Positions 20,072 to 29,172 of a stretch of DNA of 64,000 nt are shown here, one piece after another (position 1 is the stretch's first letter; every line of letters begins with the position of its first letter). The position numbers and the translations under genes are program-made. The stretch is from UBA10649 sp963755335. Its GTDB lineage: Bacteria > Actinomycetota > Actinomycetes > S36-B12. The notes below the pieces were generated by a model. It was not told the origin of the DNA and did no database searches. It was given only the letters and a program-made list of their open reading frames with translations. Location: positions 496,001 through 560,000 of the forward strand of contig CAVWJW010000004.1 of the NCBI GenBank assembly GCA_963755335.1, in the 5' to 3' direction.

Positions 20072-22180
20072 ATGAACATCCTTCCGGGCAATCCCTTCCC
20101 GATGGGCGTCGAACTCGTCGACGGCGGAGCGAACTTCTCGGTCGTCTCCGCGTCTGCGGACGCGGCGATCCTGTGCCTGATCGGCGAGGACGGCAGCGAA
20201 GAGCGCCTGGTGCTGCCAGAGCGCGACTTCGGCGTGTGGCATGGCTTCGTCCCGGGCGTCGGTCCCGGCCAGCGCTACGGAGTACGCATGCAGGGCCTCT
20301 ACTCCCCGTCGCTGGGGATGCGCTTCGACCCGAACAAGCTGCTGATCGATCCATGTGCGAGAGCCCTCACGGGTGAGGTGATCTACGGCCCGGCCATCTA
20401 CGGCTACGCGCAGGGCGACCACGGGCAGCCCAGCGGCATCGACTCGGCCGGCAGTGTCCCGATGGCGGTGACGGTCGACGAGTCGTTCGACTGGGGCGCC
20501 GACGTGCGACCCGCGTACCGCAATGCCGACTCGATCATCTACGAGGTGCACGTCAAGGGCTTCACCCAGCAGCACCCGGACATCCCGCCGGCGATCCGCG
20601 GTACGTATGCGGGCATGGCGCATCCGGCCGCGGTGCAGCACCTGGTCGAGCTGGGGGTAACCGCAGTCGAACTGCTGCCGGTGCACCACTCGATCACCGA
20701 GCCGTCGGTGCACGACCACGGGCTGGTCAACTACTGGGGCTACAACACCATCGGCTTCTTCGCCCCCCACGCGGCGTACTCCGCGGAGGTGCGGGCCGGC
20801 CGGCACGGCGGCCAGGTCGCGGAGTTCAAGGCCATGGTCAAGGCCCTGCACGCAGCGGGCCTCGAGGTGATCCTCGACGTCGTGTTCAATCACACGGCCG
20901 AGGCGGGCGCGGACGGACCGACACTCAGCTTCCGCGGCATCGACAACGTCAACTACTACCGGCTCGACACGTCCGACCTCGCGGCCTACTACGACACGAC
21001 CGGGTGCGGCAACGCGCTCGACACTGACTCCGTGGCAGTCCTGCGACTGATCATGGACTCGCTGCGCTACTGGGTGGAGCAGATGCACGTCGACGGCTTC
21101 CGCTTCGACCTCGCGACGACGCTGGGTCGCGAGGACGGCACCTTCGCCCGCTCGGCGTCCTTCTTCGACATCATCGCCCAGGACCCGGTCCTGTCGAAGG
21201 TGAAGCTCATCGCCGAGCCCTGGGACGTCGGCCAGATGGACTCCTACGACGTGGGTCGCTTCCCCGCTCTGTGGAGCGAGTGGAACGGCAAGTACCGCGA
21301 CACCGTGCGCGACTTCTGGCGCAGCACCGAGGGCCTGCTGCCGGCGTACGCGACGCGCATCACCGGGTCGTCGGACCTGTACGGGGGCTCCCTGCGGCGG
21401 CCGACCGCATCCGTCAACTTCGTCACCGCGCACGACGGCTTCACGCTGCGCGACCTGGTCTCCTACGACACCAAGCACAACGAGGCGAACAAGGAGGGCA
21501 ACCGCGACGGGACGAACGACAACTTCTCCTGGAACCGCGGCGTCGAGGGGCCCACCGACGATCCGCTGATCGCGGCGGAGCGGGCCAAGGCGCAGCGCAC
21601 GATGCTGGCCTCGCTGCTCACCTCCTTCGGCATCCCTATGCTGCTCGGTGGCGACGAGCTGGGTCGCACGCAGCAGGGCAACAACAACGCGTACTGCCAG
21701 GACAACGAGATCGCCTGGTACGACTGGTCGAGCGTCGACGCCGACCTCCTGGCGTTCACCCGTCGACTCGTCCGGCTTCGACGCGACCACCCGGCGCTGC
21801 GCCGACGCAGGTACCTCACGGGAGCCCAGGAGAGCGAGATCGGCTGGTTCACGCCGTCGGGCCGGCCGATGGACGGCGACGACTGGGCCGACGAGGGCGC
21901 CCGCGCGGTGGCGATGTTCCTCGACGGCCAGGACGCACCCGATCTGGCCGCCGACGGGACGCCGCTCCTCGACGACGACCTGCTGGTGTGCATCAACGCC
22001 TGGTGGGAGCCACTGGACTTCGTCATCCCGGTCCAGGATGCGGGAACGGTGTGGTCGCGGGCCATCGACACTGCTGATCCAAGCGTCGGAGTGGGCTCCG
22101 AGCCGGCGCTGAGCGCGGGCGACTTCGTCACGGTGACCGGACGATCGATGGTGGTCGTGCGGGGGCTACGGACGTATTGA
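20072..22180 (+). CDS. glgX: Glycogen debranching enzyme GlgX (isoamylase type)
   Basis: 702 residues, GH13_11 family with an N-terminal CBM48 domain (GNPFPMGVELVDGGANFSVV). Removes short alpha-1,6 branches from phosphorylase-trimmed glycogen. Catalytic regions in order: VILDVVFNHTAEAG, VDGFRFDLATTLGRE (nucleophile Asp), KLIAEPWDVGQMDSYDVG (acid/base Glu) and FVTAHDGFTLRDLVSYD (stabilising Asp). ATG 20072 lies 12 bases after the permease stop. No other glycogen genes are in the window. Confidence 0.93.
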   Translation: MNILPGNPFPMGVELVDGGANFSVVSASADAAILCLIGEDGSEERLVLPERDFGVWHGFVPGVGPGQRYGVRMQGLYSPSLGMRFDPNKLLIDPCARALTGEVIYGPAIYGYAQGDHGQPSGIDSAGSVPMAVTVDESFDWGADVRPAYRNADSIIYEVHVKGFTQQHPDIPPAIRGTYAGMAHPAAVQHLVELGVTAVELLPVHHSITEPSVHDHGLVNYWGYNTIGFFAPHAAYSAEVRAGRHGGQVAEFKAMVKALHAAGLEVILDVVFNHTAEAGADGPTLSFRGIDNVNYYRLDTSDLAAYYDTTGCGNALDTDSVAVLRLIMDSLRYWVEQMHVDGFRFDLATTLGREDGTFARSASFFDIIAQDPVLSKVKLIAEPWDVGQMDSYDVGRFPALWSEWNGKYRDTVRDFWRSTEGLLPAYATRITGSSDLYGGSLRRPTASVNFVTAHDGFTLRDLVSYDTKHNEANKEGNRDGTNDNFSWNRGVEGPTDDPLIAAERAKAQRTMLASLLTSFGIPMLLGGDELGRTQQGNNNAYCQDNEIAWYDWSSVDADLLAFTRRLVRLRRDHPALRRRRYLTGAQESEIGWFTPSGRPMDGDDWADEGARAVAMFLDGQDAPDLAADGTPLLDDDLLVCINAWWEPLDFVIPVQDAGTVWSRAIDTADPSVGVGSEPALSAGDFVTVTGRSMVVVRGLRTY

Positions 22181-22191
22181 GGTCTGCTGAG

Positions 22192-22674
22192 TCAGGCCTT
22201 GTCGAGCGCTGACTGCACGGACTTCGCGTAGGCCTTCGATGTGTAGGTGGCGCCCGACACGGAGGCTACGTGGGTGGACTGGGCAGCAAGGATCTCCGCC
22301 TTCATGCCGGGGATGGCCCGGTCGGTGTACGACTGGTAGCCGCCTCCGGGTGCGGTGAGTGTCCCGATGTTCTTGATCTTCTTGCCCTCGAGCAGCACCC
22401 GTACTTGAACGGTTCCGAAGCGGAAGTTGACGGCGTCGCCCTTGATCACTCGCTGGGCGGGGCCTGTCGAGGCCGCCGCGCCCGAACCGGTCGACTGGCT
22501 AGGCGCTGCCGACGCGCCGGACGACGGGAATCCTGCGTTGTCGGCGGCGAGCGCGTCCTCAGAGGACGAGGTGTCGCTGTCGGCCCCCGAAGGCAGGAGA
22601 AGGAGCAGGATCCCACCGGCCGCGGCAAGGGCCAGTGCGGGTGCCACCCTTCTCGCGAAGCTGACTTCAGTCAT
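22192..22674 (-). CDS. Membrane-anchored FMN-binding domain protein
   Basis: 160 residues. One N-terminal hydrophobic segment (APALALAAAGGILLLLL) anchors it facing outward; an Ala/Ser linker and an FMN_bind domain follow. SVSGATYTSKAY near the C-terminus contains the SGAT-type motif whose Thr is the expected covalent FMN attachment site. It ends an operon-like pair with the membrane flavoprotein gene, six bases away, and an ApbE gene stands divergently next to them. Likely an extracytosolic one-electron carrier. Confidence 0.85.
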   Translation of the reverse strand: MTEVSFARRVAPALALAAAGGILLLLLPSGADSDTSSSEDALAADNAGFPSSGASAAPSQSTGSGAAASTGPAQRVIKGDAVNFRFGTVQVRVLLEGKKIKNIGTLTAPGGGYQSYTDRAIPGMKAEILAAQSTHVASVSGATYTSKAYAKSVQSALDKA

Positions 22675-22680
22675 CGCCGA

Positions 22681-23973
22681 TCACCACCAGATCCTCTCGA
22701 AGTGGATGTCCTCGGGCTCGATCCCGCACTCGCAGAGGCAGCTGTACGCGGCGTTGATCATCGGCTGCGATCCGCAGACGACGGCGATCCGCTCGGCGAC
22801 GTCCGGGACGAGGCGACCCATCACGTCAGGGTCGAAGGGATTGCCGTCCTTGAGGTCCTTGGTCGGTCCGACGACCGGAATGATCCGGCCGTGGCGGGTC
22901 TCGGCGAGTGCGACCAGCTCGTCGTAGTGGACGATCTCGACCTCTCGCCTCGCCCGGTAGATGACCACCGGTTCAGCATCCGGGCCGAAGTCCTCGAGCA
23001 GGGAGCGGACCGGTGCGATGCCCACGCCGCCGGCGATGAGCAGCAGCTTGTTCCCGCGCAACTCCTCGTAGATCTTCGTCCCGTACGGACCCTCGATGGC
23101 TACTTTCGTCCCGATCGGAAGTCGGGTCATCAGGTCGCTGGCGCCACCGAGCGCCTTGATGGTGAAGCGGATGCGATCCACTCGTGGCGCCGCCGAGATC
23201 GAATAGGGGTGTGGCTGCCACACGAGTTTCGGAGTGAGCGGCCGAAGCAGGGCGAACTGCCCGGCGGCCGCCCTCAGGTCGGCGACGTTGCGTCCGCCGA
23301 GCTCGATGGCCGCAGCCACGTCGTTGAGAGGTGTCACGGACAGGACGGTCAGGGGACGTGCGATCGATCGGATCGCCTTGCCCCACCGGCTGACGACGAC
23401 CAGCGCGAAGACGATGACCGTCACCGCAATCCAGAACGCGCGGGCCAGTGGATCGAAGGCGAAGTCGGAGCCGAGGAAGATCTCGTGAGCGAGTGCAAGG
23501 GCCAGCGAGGCGTAGATCAGGAGGTGGATGAAGTACCAGGTCTCGTAGGCCATGTGCCGTCGGATGAAGCCGAGTGACAAGAAGGTGATCAGCAGCATCC
23601 CCAGGGCGCCGACTGTGGCCATCGCCATGTACTGCTCTTCTCCAGTGAGCTGACGAATCGCGTCGCCTAGGCCACCGCGGCTGGCGTAGGCGATGAGGGT
23701 CGCGATGATGTGCGCGACCAGGAGGAGGGCGGCCGTCTCGCCGAGCCAGCGATGCCACAGGAGCGCTCGGTCCAGTCCGATCGCGCGCTCGAAGCGGTGC
23801 GTGCGAGCGGCGAACGCGATGCCGATCATCGCGACAGCGGTCGCGAGCAAACCGGTCAGTGCCCCCGCCGACTCCCAGGACTCAGCCCAGGATCCACCCG
23901 TCAGGTGGTTCCAGCCCCCGTGGCGAAGCCAGATCCCGATGGTCACGATGATCAGCGCTGCCGCCAGCGTCAT
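22681..23973 (-). CDS. Ferric-reductase-like transmembrane flavoprotein (FAD/NAD(P)H-binding)
   Basis: About 430 residues. Six hydrophobic helices with paired heme-ligand histidines (LLWHRWLGETAALLLVAH and WYFIHLLIYASLALALAHE). A cytosolic ferredoxin-reductase unit follows, with HPYSISAAPR for FAD, LLLIAGGVGIAPVRSLLEDF for NAD(P)H, and a C-terminal VVCGSQPMINAAYSCLCECG. It should move electrons from NAD(P)H across the membrane, probably to the FMN-binding protein encoded six bases downstream. Start taken at ATG 23973; the frame is open further upstream without a family match. Confidence 0.85.
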   Translation of the reverse strand: MTLAAALIIVTIGIWLRHGGWNHLTGGSWAESWESAGALTGLLATAVAMIGIAFAARTHRFERAIGLDRALLWHRWLGETAALLLVAHIIATLIAYASRGGLGDAIRQLTGEEQYMAMATVGALGMLLITFLSLGFIRRHMAYETWYFIHLLIYASLALALAHEIFLGSDFAFDPLARAFWIAVTVIVFALVVVSRWGKAIRSIARPLTVLSVTPLNDVAAAIELGGRNVADLRAAAGQFALLRPLTPKLVWQPHPYSISAAPRVDRIRFTIKALGGASDLMTRLPIGTKVAIEGPYGTKIYEELRGNKLLLIAGGVGIAPVRSLLEDFGPDAEPVVIYRARREVEIVHYDELVALAETRHGRIIPVVGPTKDLKDGNPFDPDVMGRLVPDVAERIAVVCGSQPMINAAYSCLCECGIEPEDIHFERIWW

Positions 23974-24176
23974 GGCATCGCTGAATGCGGGCCCAGGATG
24001 ATGTGGTCGCCGGGCTCGATGCGGATGGGTGATGCGAGGTGAGAGGAGGCGGTGGCCTCCGGCTGCCCGGTTAGCCGGTGAATTGGGCACCCTGCATCGT
24101 CCCACGGCCACGCGGATCATCACGGATCGTGCGGGTCGAAGTGAGAAGGTCCACAGTGAGGGCGCGAGAGGAAGTG

Positions 24177-25010
24177 ATGGGCGACCGGAGATCTGCCGAT
24201 GACGTGATGTCGGGCTGGGACCATGGCATCTCGGGCACCGTCGTACGCGACGACCATGTCGTGCATGTCGAGCATGTGTGGACGACTGCGGTGACGATCC
24301 GACTCGGGGACACGGCTGGCCGTGAACTCGCCGCACTCGAGGCGATCCGAACGTGCACAGACTTCTTCGCGGATGTCGATCGGACACTCTCGGCGTTCCG
24401 TCCGCTGTCCGAAGTGTCGCTCTACCGGAACGGCCTGTCGGGACCGGATTCCCATTCGACGGACTTCGTCGAGGTGATGACCGCCTGCGATGAACTGCGC
24501 CGGGTGACTGGCGGTGCGTTCGATCCCTGGGCGGTGCCGGGTGGCTACGACCCATCTGGCTACGTGAAGGGCTGGGCTGCCGGCAGGGCAAGCGACCTCC
24601 TGCAATCGGCCGGGTTCGAACACGGCATCGTGAACGCCGGCGGCGATATCAGCGCCCGCGGTGACGAGATCCCCGGTTCGGGCGACGGATGGCCGGTTGG
24701 GATCATCAATCCGCACGCAACGGGTGAAGTTGTCAGGGTTGTACCCCTTCACGACCAGGCGATGGCCACGTCTGGTCGCTATGAACGCGGGGCGCATGTC
24801 GTGGATCCGGCGACGGGCGCACCGGCCATGACCGTCGACAGCGCGACGGCGGTTGGGCCCGACGGGGGGATCGCCGATGCGGTCGCGTCGGCCGCCCTGG
24901 TGAGTGGGCTGGGCAGCGTCGAGTGGTTCGGCGGACTCGGACCCGCATGGTCCCTTCTCCTCGTTATCGGCGAATCGGCATACGTCCATGGACCGGCCTT
25001 CGCGTCGTAG
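24177..25010 (+). CDS. apbE: FAD:protein FMN transferase (ApbE)
   Basis: 277 residues. ApbE attaches FMN from FAD to Thr in flavinylation motifs of exported proteins. Seen: VEHVWTTAVTIRLGD at the start, AFDPWAVPGGYDPSGYVKGW, IVNAGGDISARGDE, ATSGRYERGAHVVDPATG and VDSATAVGPDGGIADAVASA. No lipobox or signal peptide is evident, so the export route is unclear. ATG 24177 has GAGAGGAAG upstream. It diverges from the membrane flavoprotein/FMN-binding pair, whose product it most likely modifies. Confidence 0.87.
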   Translation: MGDRRSADDVMSGWDHGISGTVVRDDHVVHVEHVWTTAVTIRLGDTAGRELAALEAIRTCTDFFADVDRTLSAFRPLSEVSLYRNGLSGPDSHSTDFVEVMTACDELRRVTGGAFDPWAVPGGYDPSGYVKGWAAGRASDLLQSAGFEHGIVNAGGDISARGDEIPGSGDGWPVGIINPHATGEVVRVVPLHDQAMATSGRYERGAHVVDPATGAPAMTVDSATAVGPDGGIADAVASAALVSGLGSVEWFGGLGPAWSLLLVIGESAYVHGPAFAS

Positions 25011-25143
25011 CCAGAGGCGGCACCCTCGCACACAGCTGGCTCCGACAGGTAAGCGGATCCAGCCATCTCGGCGCACAAGGCACAGCACCTGACATCATCT
25101 GCGTTGGCGGTCACGCACGGCGACTCACGATCAAGGAGCGAAC

Positions 25144-25914
25144 ATGAGCACGGTTCTTGCGGGCAAGGTGGCCATCGTCACGGGCGGCAACAGTGGGATC
25201 GGGGCGGCGATCGTGCTTGCACTGGCAGAGGCTGGCGCAAAGGTGGTCATCGACTACGTGGCGCATCCGGAGGCGACCGACGAGCTGGAGAAGCAGATCG
25301 CGGCGCTCGGCGACCAGTCCGTGGGCGTCGATGCGGACATCTCGACGGTGGCCGGAGTGCAGGCGCTCGTCGACGCGGCGGTGACGAACTTCGGCCGACT
25401 CGACATCATGGTGAACAACGCCGGGATGGAGACCCGCACGTCGATCCTCGAGACGACCGAGAAGCAGTACGACCTGGTGCTGGCCGTGAACCTGAAGAGT
25501 GCCTTCTTCGGCACCCAGCTCGCCGCGAAGCAGATGATCGCCCAGGGCGGCGGAGGCGTTGTCGTCAACACCTCGTCGGTACACGAGGACTGGCCGATGC
25601 CCGGCAACACTCCATACTGCGTGACCAAGGGCGGGATGCGGATGCTGGCCCGCACGGCCGGAGTGGAGCTGGCCCCGAAGGGCGTGCGCGTGGTCAACGT
25701 GGCCCCCGGCGCAGTCGCCACGCCCATCAACACGGTGGAGATGGATCCGGACACCTTGAAGAAGCTGGACGCCTACATCCCGGTCGGTCGCATGGCCAAG
25801 CCCGAGGAGATCGCCAGTGTCGTGGTGTTCGCCGCCAGCGACGCGGCGAGCTACCTGACCGCCACCACCATCTTCGCCGACGGCGGCATGATGATGCAGA
25901 GCCCCGGCCTGTAG
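25144..25914 (+). CDS. Short-chain dehydrogenase (glucose 1-dehydrogenase-like)
   Basis: 256 residues, classical SDR. TGGNSGIGAAI binds NAD(P), VNNAGME stabilises the fold, NTSSVHEDWPMPGNTPYCVTK contains the catalytic Ser, Tyr and Lys, and YLTATTIFADGGMMMQSPGL ends the protein. It resembles glucose 1-dehydrogenases, but SDR substrates are hard to predict. It is the last host gene before tRNA-Lys and the mobile element. Confidence 0.85.
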   Translation: MSTVLAGKVAIVTGGNSGIGAAIVLALAEAGAKVVIDYVAHPEATDELEKQIAALGDQSVGVDADISTVAGVQALVDAAVTNFGRLDIMVNNAGMETRTSILETTEKQYDLVLAVNLKSAFFGTQLAAKQMIAQGGGGVVVNTSSVHEDWPMPGNTPYCVTKGGMRMLARTAGVELAPKGVRVVNVAPGAVATPINTVEMDPDTLKKLDAYIPVGRMAKPEEIASVVVFAASDAASYLTATTIFADGGMMMQSPGL

Positions 25915-26008
25915 GGCTCTACCTGCCCATTTCGGGCTCGAGATCGCCGTCTAGTCTTGTCGCGCAGGCTCAGCCGAGGAGTCGTCCTTGATTCTTCTCC
26001 GTGCCTCG

Positions 26009-26080
26009 GGGTCGCTAGCTCAATGGTAGAGCTGCGGACTTTTAATCCGTAGGTTCGGGGTTCGAGCCCCCGGCGACCCA
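26009..26080 (+). tRNA. tRNA-Lys (TTT anticodon)
   Basis: A full cloverleaf is visible: acceptor GGGTCGC with GCGACCC, D stem GCTC/GAGC, anticodon stem GCGGA/TCCGT with loop CTTTTAA, and T arm CGGGG-TTCGAGC-CCCCG. CCA is not encoded. The 3' half (from base 26,038) is repeated at 43,189, marking this gene as the integration target; the gene itself stays intact. Confidence 0.97.
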
Positions 26081-26081
26081 C
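26038..26081 (+). repeat. Left attachment site (attL) inside tRNA-Lys
   Basis: 44 bp identical to 43,189-43,232, starting ACTTTTAATCCGTAGG and ending GGCGACCCAC. The flanking bases differ at both ends (G/A here, C/T at the right copy), so the repeat length is exact. Crossover lies in the anticodon-loop to T-arm part of the tRNA. Confidence 0.93.
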
Positions 26082-26125
26082 AGTCGAAAAGTGTTGGTAA
26101 TAAACAACTTTCAGAGGCGCCATAG

Positions 26126-26142
26126 CCTACTCGAAGAGTAGG
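26126..26142. repeat. Small palindrome next to attL
   Basis: CCTACTC-GAA-GAGTAGG, a perfect 7-bp inverted repeat 46 bases after the tRNA. It could terminate the tRNA transcript or bind the recombination proteins. Confidence 0.5.
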
Positions 26143-26152
26143 AAATGGCCGT

Positions 26153-26177
26153 TTAGCCCTCATATTAGCCCTCGTTG
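26153..26177 (+). repeat. Left arm-type repeat (two TAGCCCTC boxes)
   Basis: 25 bp holding TAGCCCTC twice, spaced 12 bases start to start. A copy with 23 of 25 bases identical and in the same orientation lies at 43,072-43,096, near the other end of the element. The placement suggests integrase arm-binding sites. Confidence 0.6.
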
Positions 26178-26381
26178 ATCTGCCTGAGCGGTCCTCGACG
26201 GGTCCGTCTGGGCCCCGACAGGCACTCAGCTAGTCGTCGGAAGTCTCGAGGATGCTGTCTCCCTCAGAGTCGTGCGCGACGCCGATCCTTCATCGGGGCA
26301 CGTCTGGTGCACGCCTACCGGTTGGGGCGGGGTCCCTTCGCGTCATCGTTCGTTGTCGGCGGTCGCGGGTACCCTTGTGCC

Positions 26382-26792
26382 ATGTCGATTCAGGCGGTTG
26401 GGGATGCCGCTGCCGCGGTGCGTTCCCTGATGGCCGGCGGACCGCTAGCCAGCGAGGATTTGTGGCGCTTCGGAGTACTGCAGCTACTGGACGACTACGA
26501 GTCAGTCCGCGCCGTTGACGGCGTGGAGGCAGCTGCTCTCCTGATGAGTGAGGCACCCTCATCCACGGGACACAACGGGGTGGACGCCGCTTACGCGGGA
26601 CTCGCGTGCTGGCTTGCGGACCGCGATGGATGGCCGGCGCCGGTGTGGGCGCTTGCCGACGAGCGGGTAGCGCGACCCTGGTGGTTCGTGTCCTCGTCAG
26701 CGTACGGCAGGGCATGGGCGATGGTGCAGTCTCCGGCGCAGTTCCGCATTCGCGGAGTGTTCATCACGGACACGGCCCTGCAGCGCGTATGA
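26382..26792 (+). CDS. Hypothetical protein paired with a nucleotidyltransferase gene
   Basis: 136 residues, mostly helical, no family recognised with confidence. Contains DLWRFGVLQLLDDYESV and a Trp-rich region near RPWWFVSSSAYGRAWAMVQS. Its stop overlaps the ATG of the next gene (ATGA), so they are translationally coupled, the arrangement of toxin-antitoxin or AbiE-like pairs. By analogy it would be the partner (antitoxin-like) component. It lies just inside the left end of the element. Confidence 0.6.
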   Translation: MSIQAVGDAAAAVRSLMAGGPLASEDLWRFGVLQLLDDYESVRAVDGVEAAALLMSEAPSSTGHNGVDAAYAGLACWLADRDGWPAPVWALADERVARPWWFVSSSAYGRAWAMVQSPAQFRIRGVFITDTALQRV

Positions 26793-27421
26793 CGACCCTG
26801 GATGCAGCGGGCATCGGCAGACTGCTGCAGGCCCTCGACGTGGAGCTTGCGGCGCGGGGTACGACTGCGGACGTCTATCTCGTCGGCGGTGCGGCTATCG
26901 CCCTGTCGTTCGACGCGGCTCGCACCACTCGCGACCTCGACGCGGTGTTCGTTCCTACGACTCAGGTGAGGGCCGCAGCAGAGGCCGTTGCCGAGGCGAA
27001 CGGGTAGTCCGTTGACTGGCTGAACGACGCGGTCAAGGGCTTCGTCCCCCCTGGGACGGACTCGCATCAGCGGGTCGTGTTCGAGTCGACGCATCTGCGG
27101 GTCTGCGTTGCGGGTGCTGAGCACCTGCTGGCGATGAAGGTTGCGGCGTCGCGGGTCGAGCAGGACCGCGGCGACCTCGCTCTTCTGGTGGGGGTCATGG
27201 GACTGTCCAGCGCGGATGAGGCGATCGCGGTGGCCCGTGCATGCCTGGGGCCGGGTTATCCGATTCCGCCGCGAGCCCAGTACCTACTCGAGGAGATCTT
27301 CGAACAGCAGTCCCGTCCCACGGATCTGTCGTCGAGCACACGTCCGGCCGTGGAGCATGGACGAGGGCTTCCTGGCTCCGCGCAACCGCCCTCACACGAC
27401 TCCGGATTCGGGCTGTCCTGA
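26789..27421 (+). pseudogene. Nucleotidyltransferase-fold protein (DUF6036/AbiEii-like) with in-frame amber codon
   Basis: The N-terminal part VYLVGGAAIALSFDAARTTR followed by DLDAVFVP is the nucleotidyltransferase core (GG loop and acidic Asp pair). Reading stops at a TAG at 27,005-27,007, but the same frame continues with SVDWLNDAVKGFVPPGTD, LRVCVAGAEHLLAMKVAASR and a helical end. The stop replaces what would be one ordinary codon (for example TGG). Either the gene was inactivated on the element or one base is misread. Confidence 0.68.
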
Positions 27422-27463
27422 AGCGAACGGGGACGTCAGATTGTCGCTGCTGGTTGAAGGTCG

Positions 27464-28801
27464 TCACGCATCCGCTGTGAAGAGGTCCTTGGTGAGGAGT
27501 GGATAGCTGCTGATCCACGCGTCCCACAGTGCATCGATGCGCAGGTCGAGCGGCAGGCCAGGATCGAGGCGTAAACGGGCGCGTGCGGGGTCCTGGCTGC
27601 GCTCGTCCTGAGCCCGTGCGTAGTACTTGTTCGTGGTCATGATGTCCGAGTGCCGCAGGAGTTGGGCGGCGTCGTACACGGTTCCGCCGCTGTCGACGAT
27701 GACGCTGGCGGCGTAGGCGCGCAGGTCTTTTACGTGGATGGCCCGGCGACGAGGGTCGAGCGGCGGGAGTGACATGTCACCGACGAGGCCCGCGGCAGAC
27801 CGTGCAGGAATCCACACGCGCTTGCCCCAATCGGACTGGTCGATGATCACGGGCGGTCGTCCGGCGAAGCGGGTGCGCAGTGGCCGGAAGAGCAGCTCGC
27901 CGCCCAGCCGCTCCTCCAGGGGCAGCGTCGCAGCGTGCGACTTGAGTGCCTCCCACAGAGGTCGTGGGACCGGGACCGTCGCCGTGAGGCCGGCCTTGAC
28001 GTCCTCGATCTCCCACTTCTTGGTGTCGGAATCCCAGACGTACACCCGGGCGATGGACAGGCGAGGCCGGTCGAGCCAGATGTCCTTCACGGACAGGCTG
28101 ATGGACTCCGTCCAACGCAGCCCGGCCCAGGCGATGAGCAGGATCAGGAGCCGGTCCTGAAGGAGTTCGGGGTAGGACGCGAGCCGGGCGACCTCCTCCC
28201 AGGAGGCCAGCAGCACGGGGTCCGCTGTCGCTCGAGCGGCGCGTCCCTTCTTCGTGCTGGTGCGACGCACCTCGCGAGCGGGGTTCACGCCGAGGCGCCC
28301 CTTCTTGACCTCCCACGCCAGTGAGGCACGCACCACGGCGTATGCCTTGGAGATCCGCCGGTGCGCAAGGCCGGCCTCGGCGAGATCGCGCAGCCACTTG
28401 TCGAGCGCCGGGCTGTCGATCTGCGTGACCTTGACCTGGCCGAGATTCGCCGACGGATGGCAGATGACGTTCTTCAGCACCTCGCGGTAGTCCCGCACCG
28501 TCTTCACCGCGATGGGATCCAGGGCGTCGTTCCGGCGGTCCTCGATGTACTCCTCGATCAGCACCGACAGTCGGCGTACCGGTCCGCTCGGCTTGCGGAC
28601 GGGCTTGGCGCGTAGCCCACGGTCGATCTCGACGATCGCGGTGTTCAGCGCCCGGCGGGCGTCGCTGCGAGTCGCGAAGATGCCGTCGATGGGTCGCCGT
28701 CGGGAGTCCAGGCGCACGGGCAGGCGGGCCTGCCACCGTCCGGATCCGGGTGGGTTCTCCCGCACGGTCCCTTCGTGTCCCGCGCTGGAACGTCGCGTCA
28801 T
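27464..28801 (-). CDS. int: Tyrosine recombinase integrase
   Basis: 445 residues. Residues 1-60 look like the AP2-like arm-binding region, 70-180 the SAM-like core-binding domain, 200-400 the catalytic domain. Catalytic residues: Arg229 in GLRWTESISL, the block HVKDLRAYAAS with Arg361 (the usual HxxR His position holds Lys358), His384 in LLRHSDIM and Tyr393 in TNKYYA. About 40 extra residues follow the active Tyr. ATG 28801 has GGAGGG upstream. It should catalyse integration into tRNA-Lys and, with the excisionase, excision. Confidence 0.95.
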   Translation of the reverse strand: MTRRSSAGHEGTVRENPPGSGRWQARLPVRLDSRRRPIDGIFATRSDARRALNTAIVEIDRGLRAKPVRKPSGPVRRLSVLIEEYIEDRRNDALDPIAVKTVRDYREVLKNVICHPSANLGQVKVTQIDSPALDKWLRDLAEAGLAHRRISKAYAVVRASLAWEVKKGRLGVNPAREVRRTSTKKGRAARATADPVLLASWEEVARLASYPELLQDRLLILLIAWAGLRWTESISLSVKDIWLDRPRLSIARVYVWDSDTKKWEIEDVKAGLTATVPVPRPLWEALKSHAATLPLEERLGGELLFRPLRTRFAGRPPVIIDQSDWGKRVWIPARSAAGLVGDMSLPPLDPRRRAIHVKDLRAYAASVIVDSGGTVYDAAQLLRHSDIMTTNKYYARAQDERSQDPARARLRLDPGLPLDLRIDALWDAWISSYPLLTKDLFTADA

Positions 28802-28909
28802 GGTGTCCCTCCGCTCGCAGATGTCGTGGACAGGCCAGCGTGGCTGAGTGCTTGTCCGTTTCGCGGCTCTGCCGATGTCCCTGTGGACAGGGGCAGTGCC
28901 TGTGGATGA

Positions 28910-29149
28910 TCAGCGGTAGCCATGGTCTTCACGGCGGGCGACGAAGAACGCGACGTCTGAGGGCGTGTACCGAACGAGGCGCCCGATGCGGCGGCAGGGG
29001 ATCTCTCCGTCGATCGTGAGCTGGCGAACCAAGGTCTCCGAGATGCACAGCGCGTCGGCGACCTCGTCGGCCGTGTAAAGCGCGCGGGGCATCGGATCGA
29101 GCCGGGCGGAGTGCGGCGGCTCGGGCTGGTGCAGGTTGGTGACGGTCAT
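28910..29149 (-). CDS. xis: Excisionase / MerR-like helix-turn-helix DNA-binding protein
   Basis: 79 residues. LYTADEVADALCISETLVRQ followed by EIPCRRIGRLVRYTPSDVAFF is the winged-helix excisionase (HTH_17) pattern. ATG 29149 has AAAGGA seven bases upstream. It sits directly before the integrase gene on the same strand, as in many actinobacterial elements, and would steer recombination toward excision. Confidence 0.87.
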   Translation of the reverse strand: MTVTNLHQPEPPHSARLDPMPRALYTADEVADALCISETLVRQLTIDGEIPCRRIGRLVRYTPSDVAFFVARREDHGYR

Positions 29150-29172
29150 GATCGGGTCCTTTCCGAATTGGT

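Noticed and set aside
18527..21790. A 1087-codon open frame on the minus strand across the permease and glgX genes
   Set aside because: It lies antisense to two clearly homologous genes, is rich in His/Asp/Arg/Gly as shadow frames in high-GC DNA are, and matches no family.
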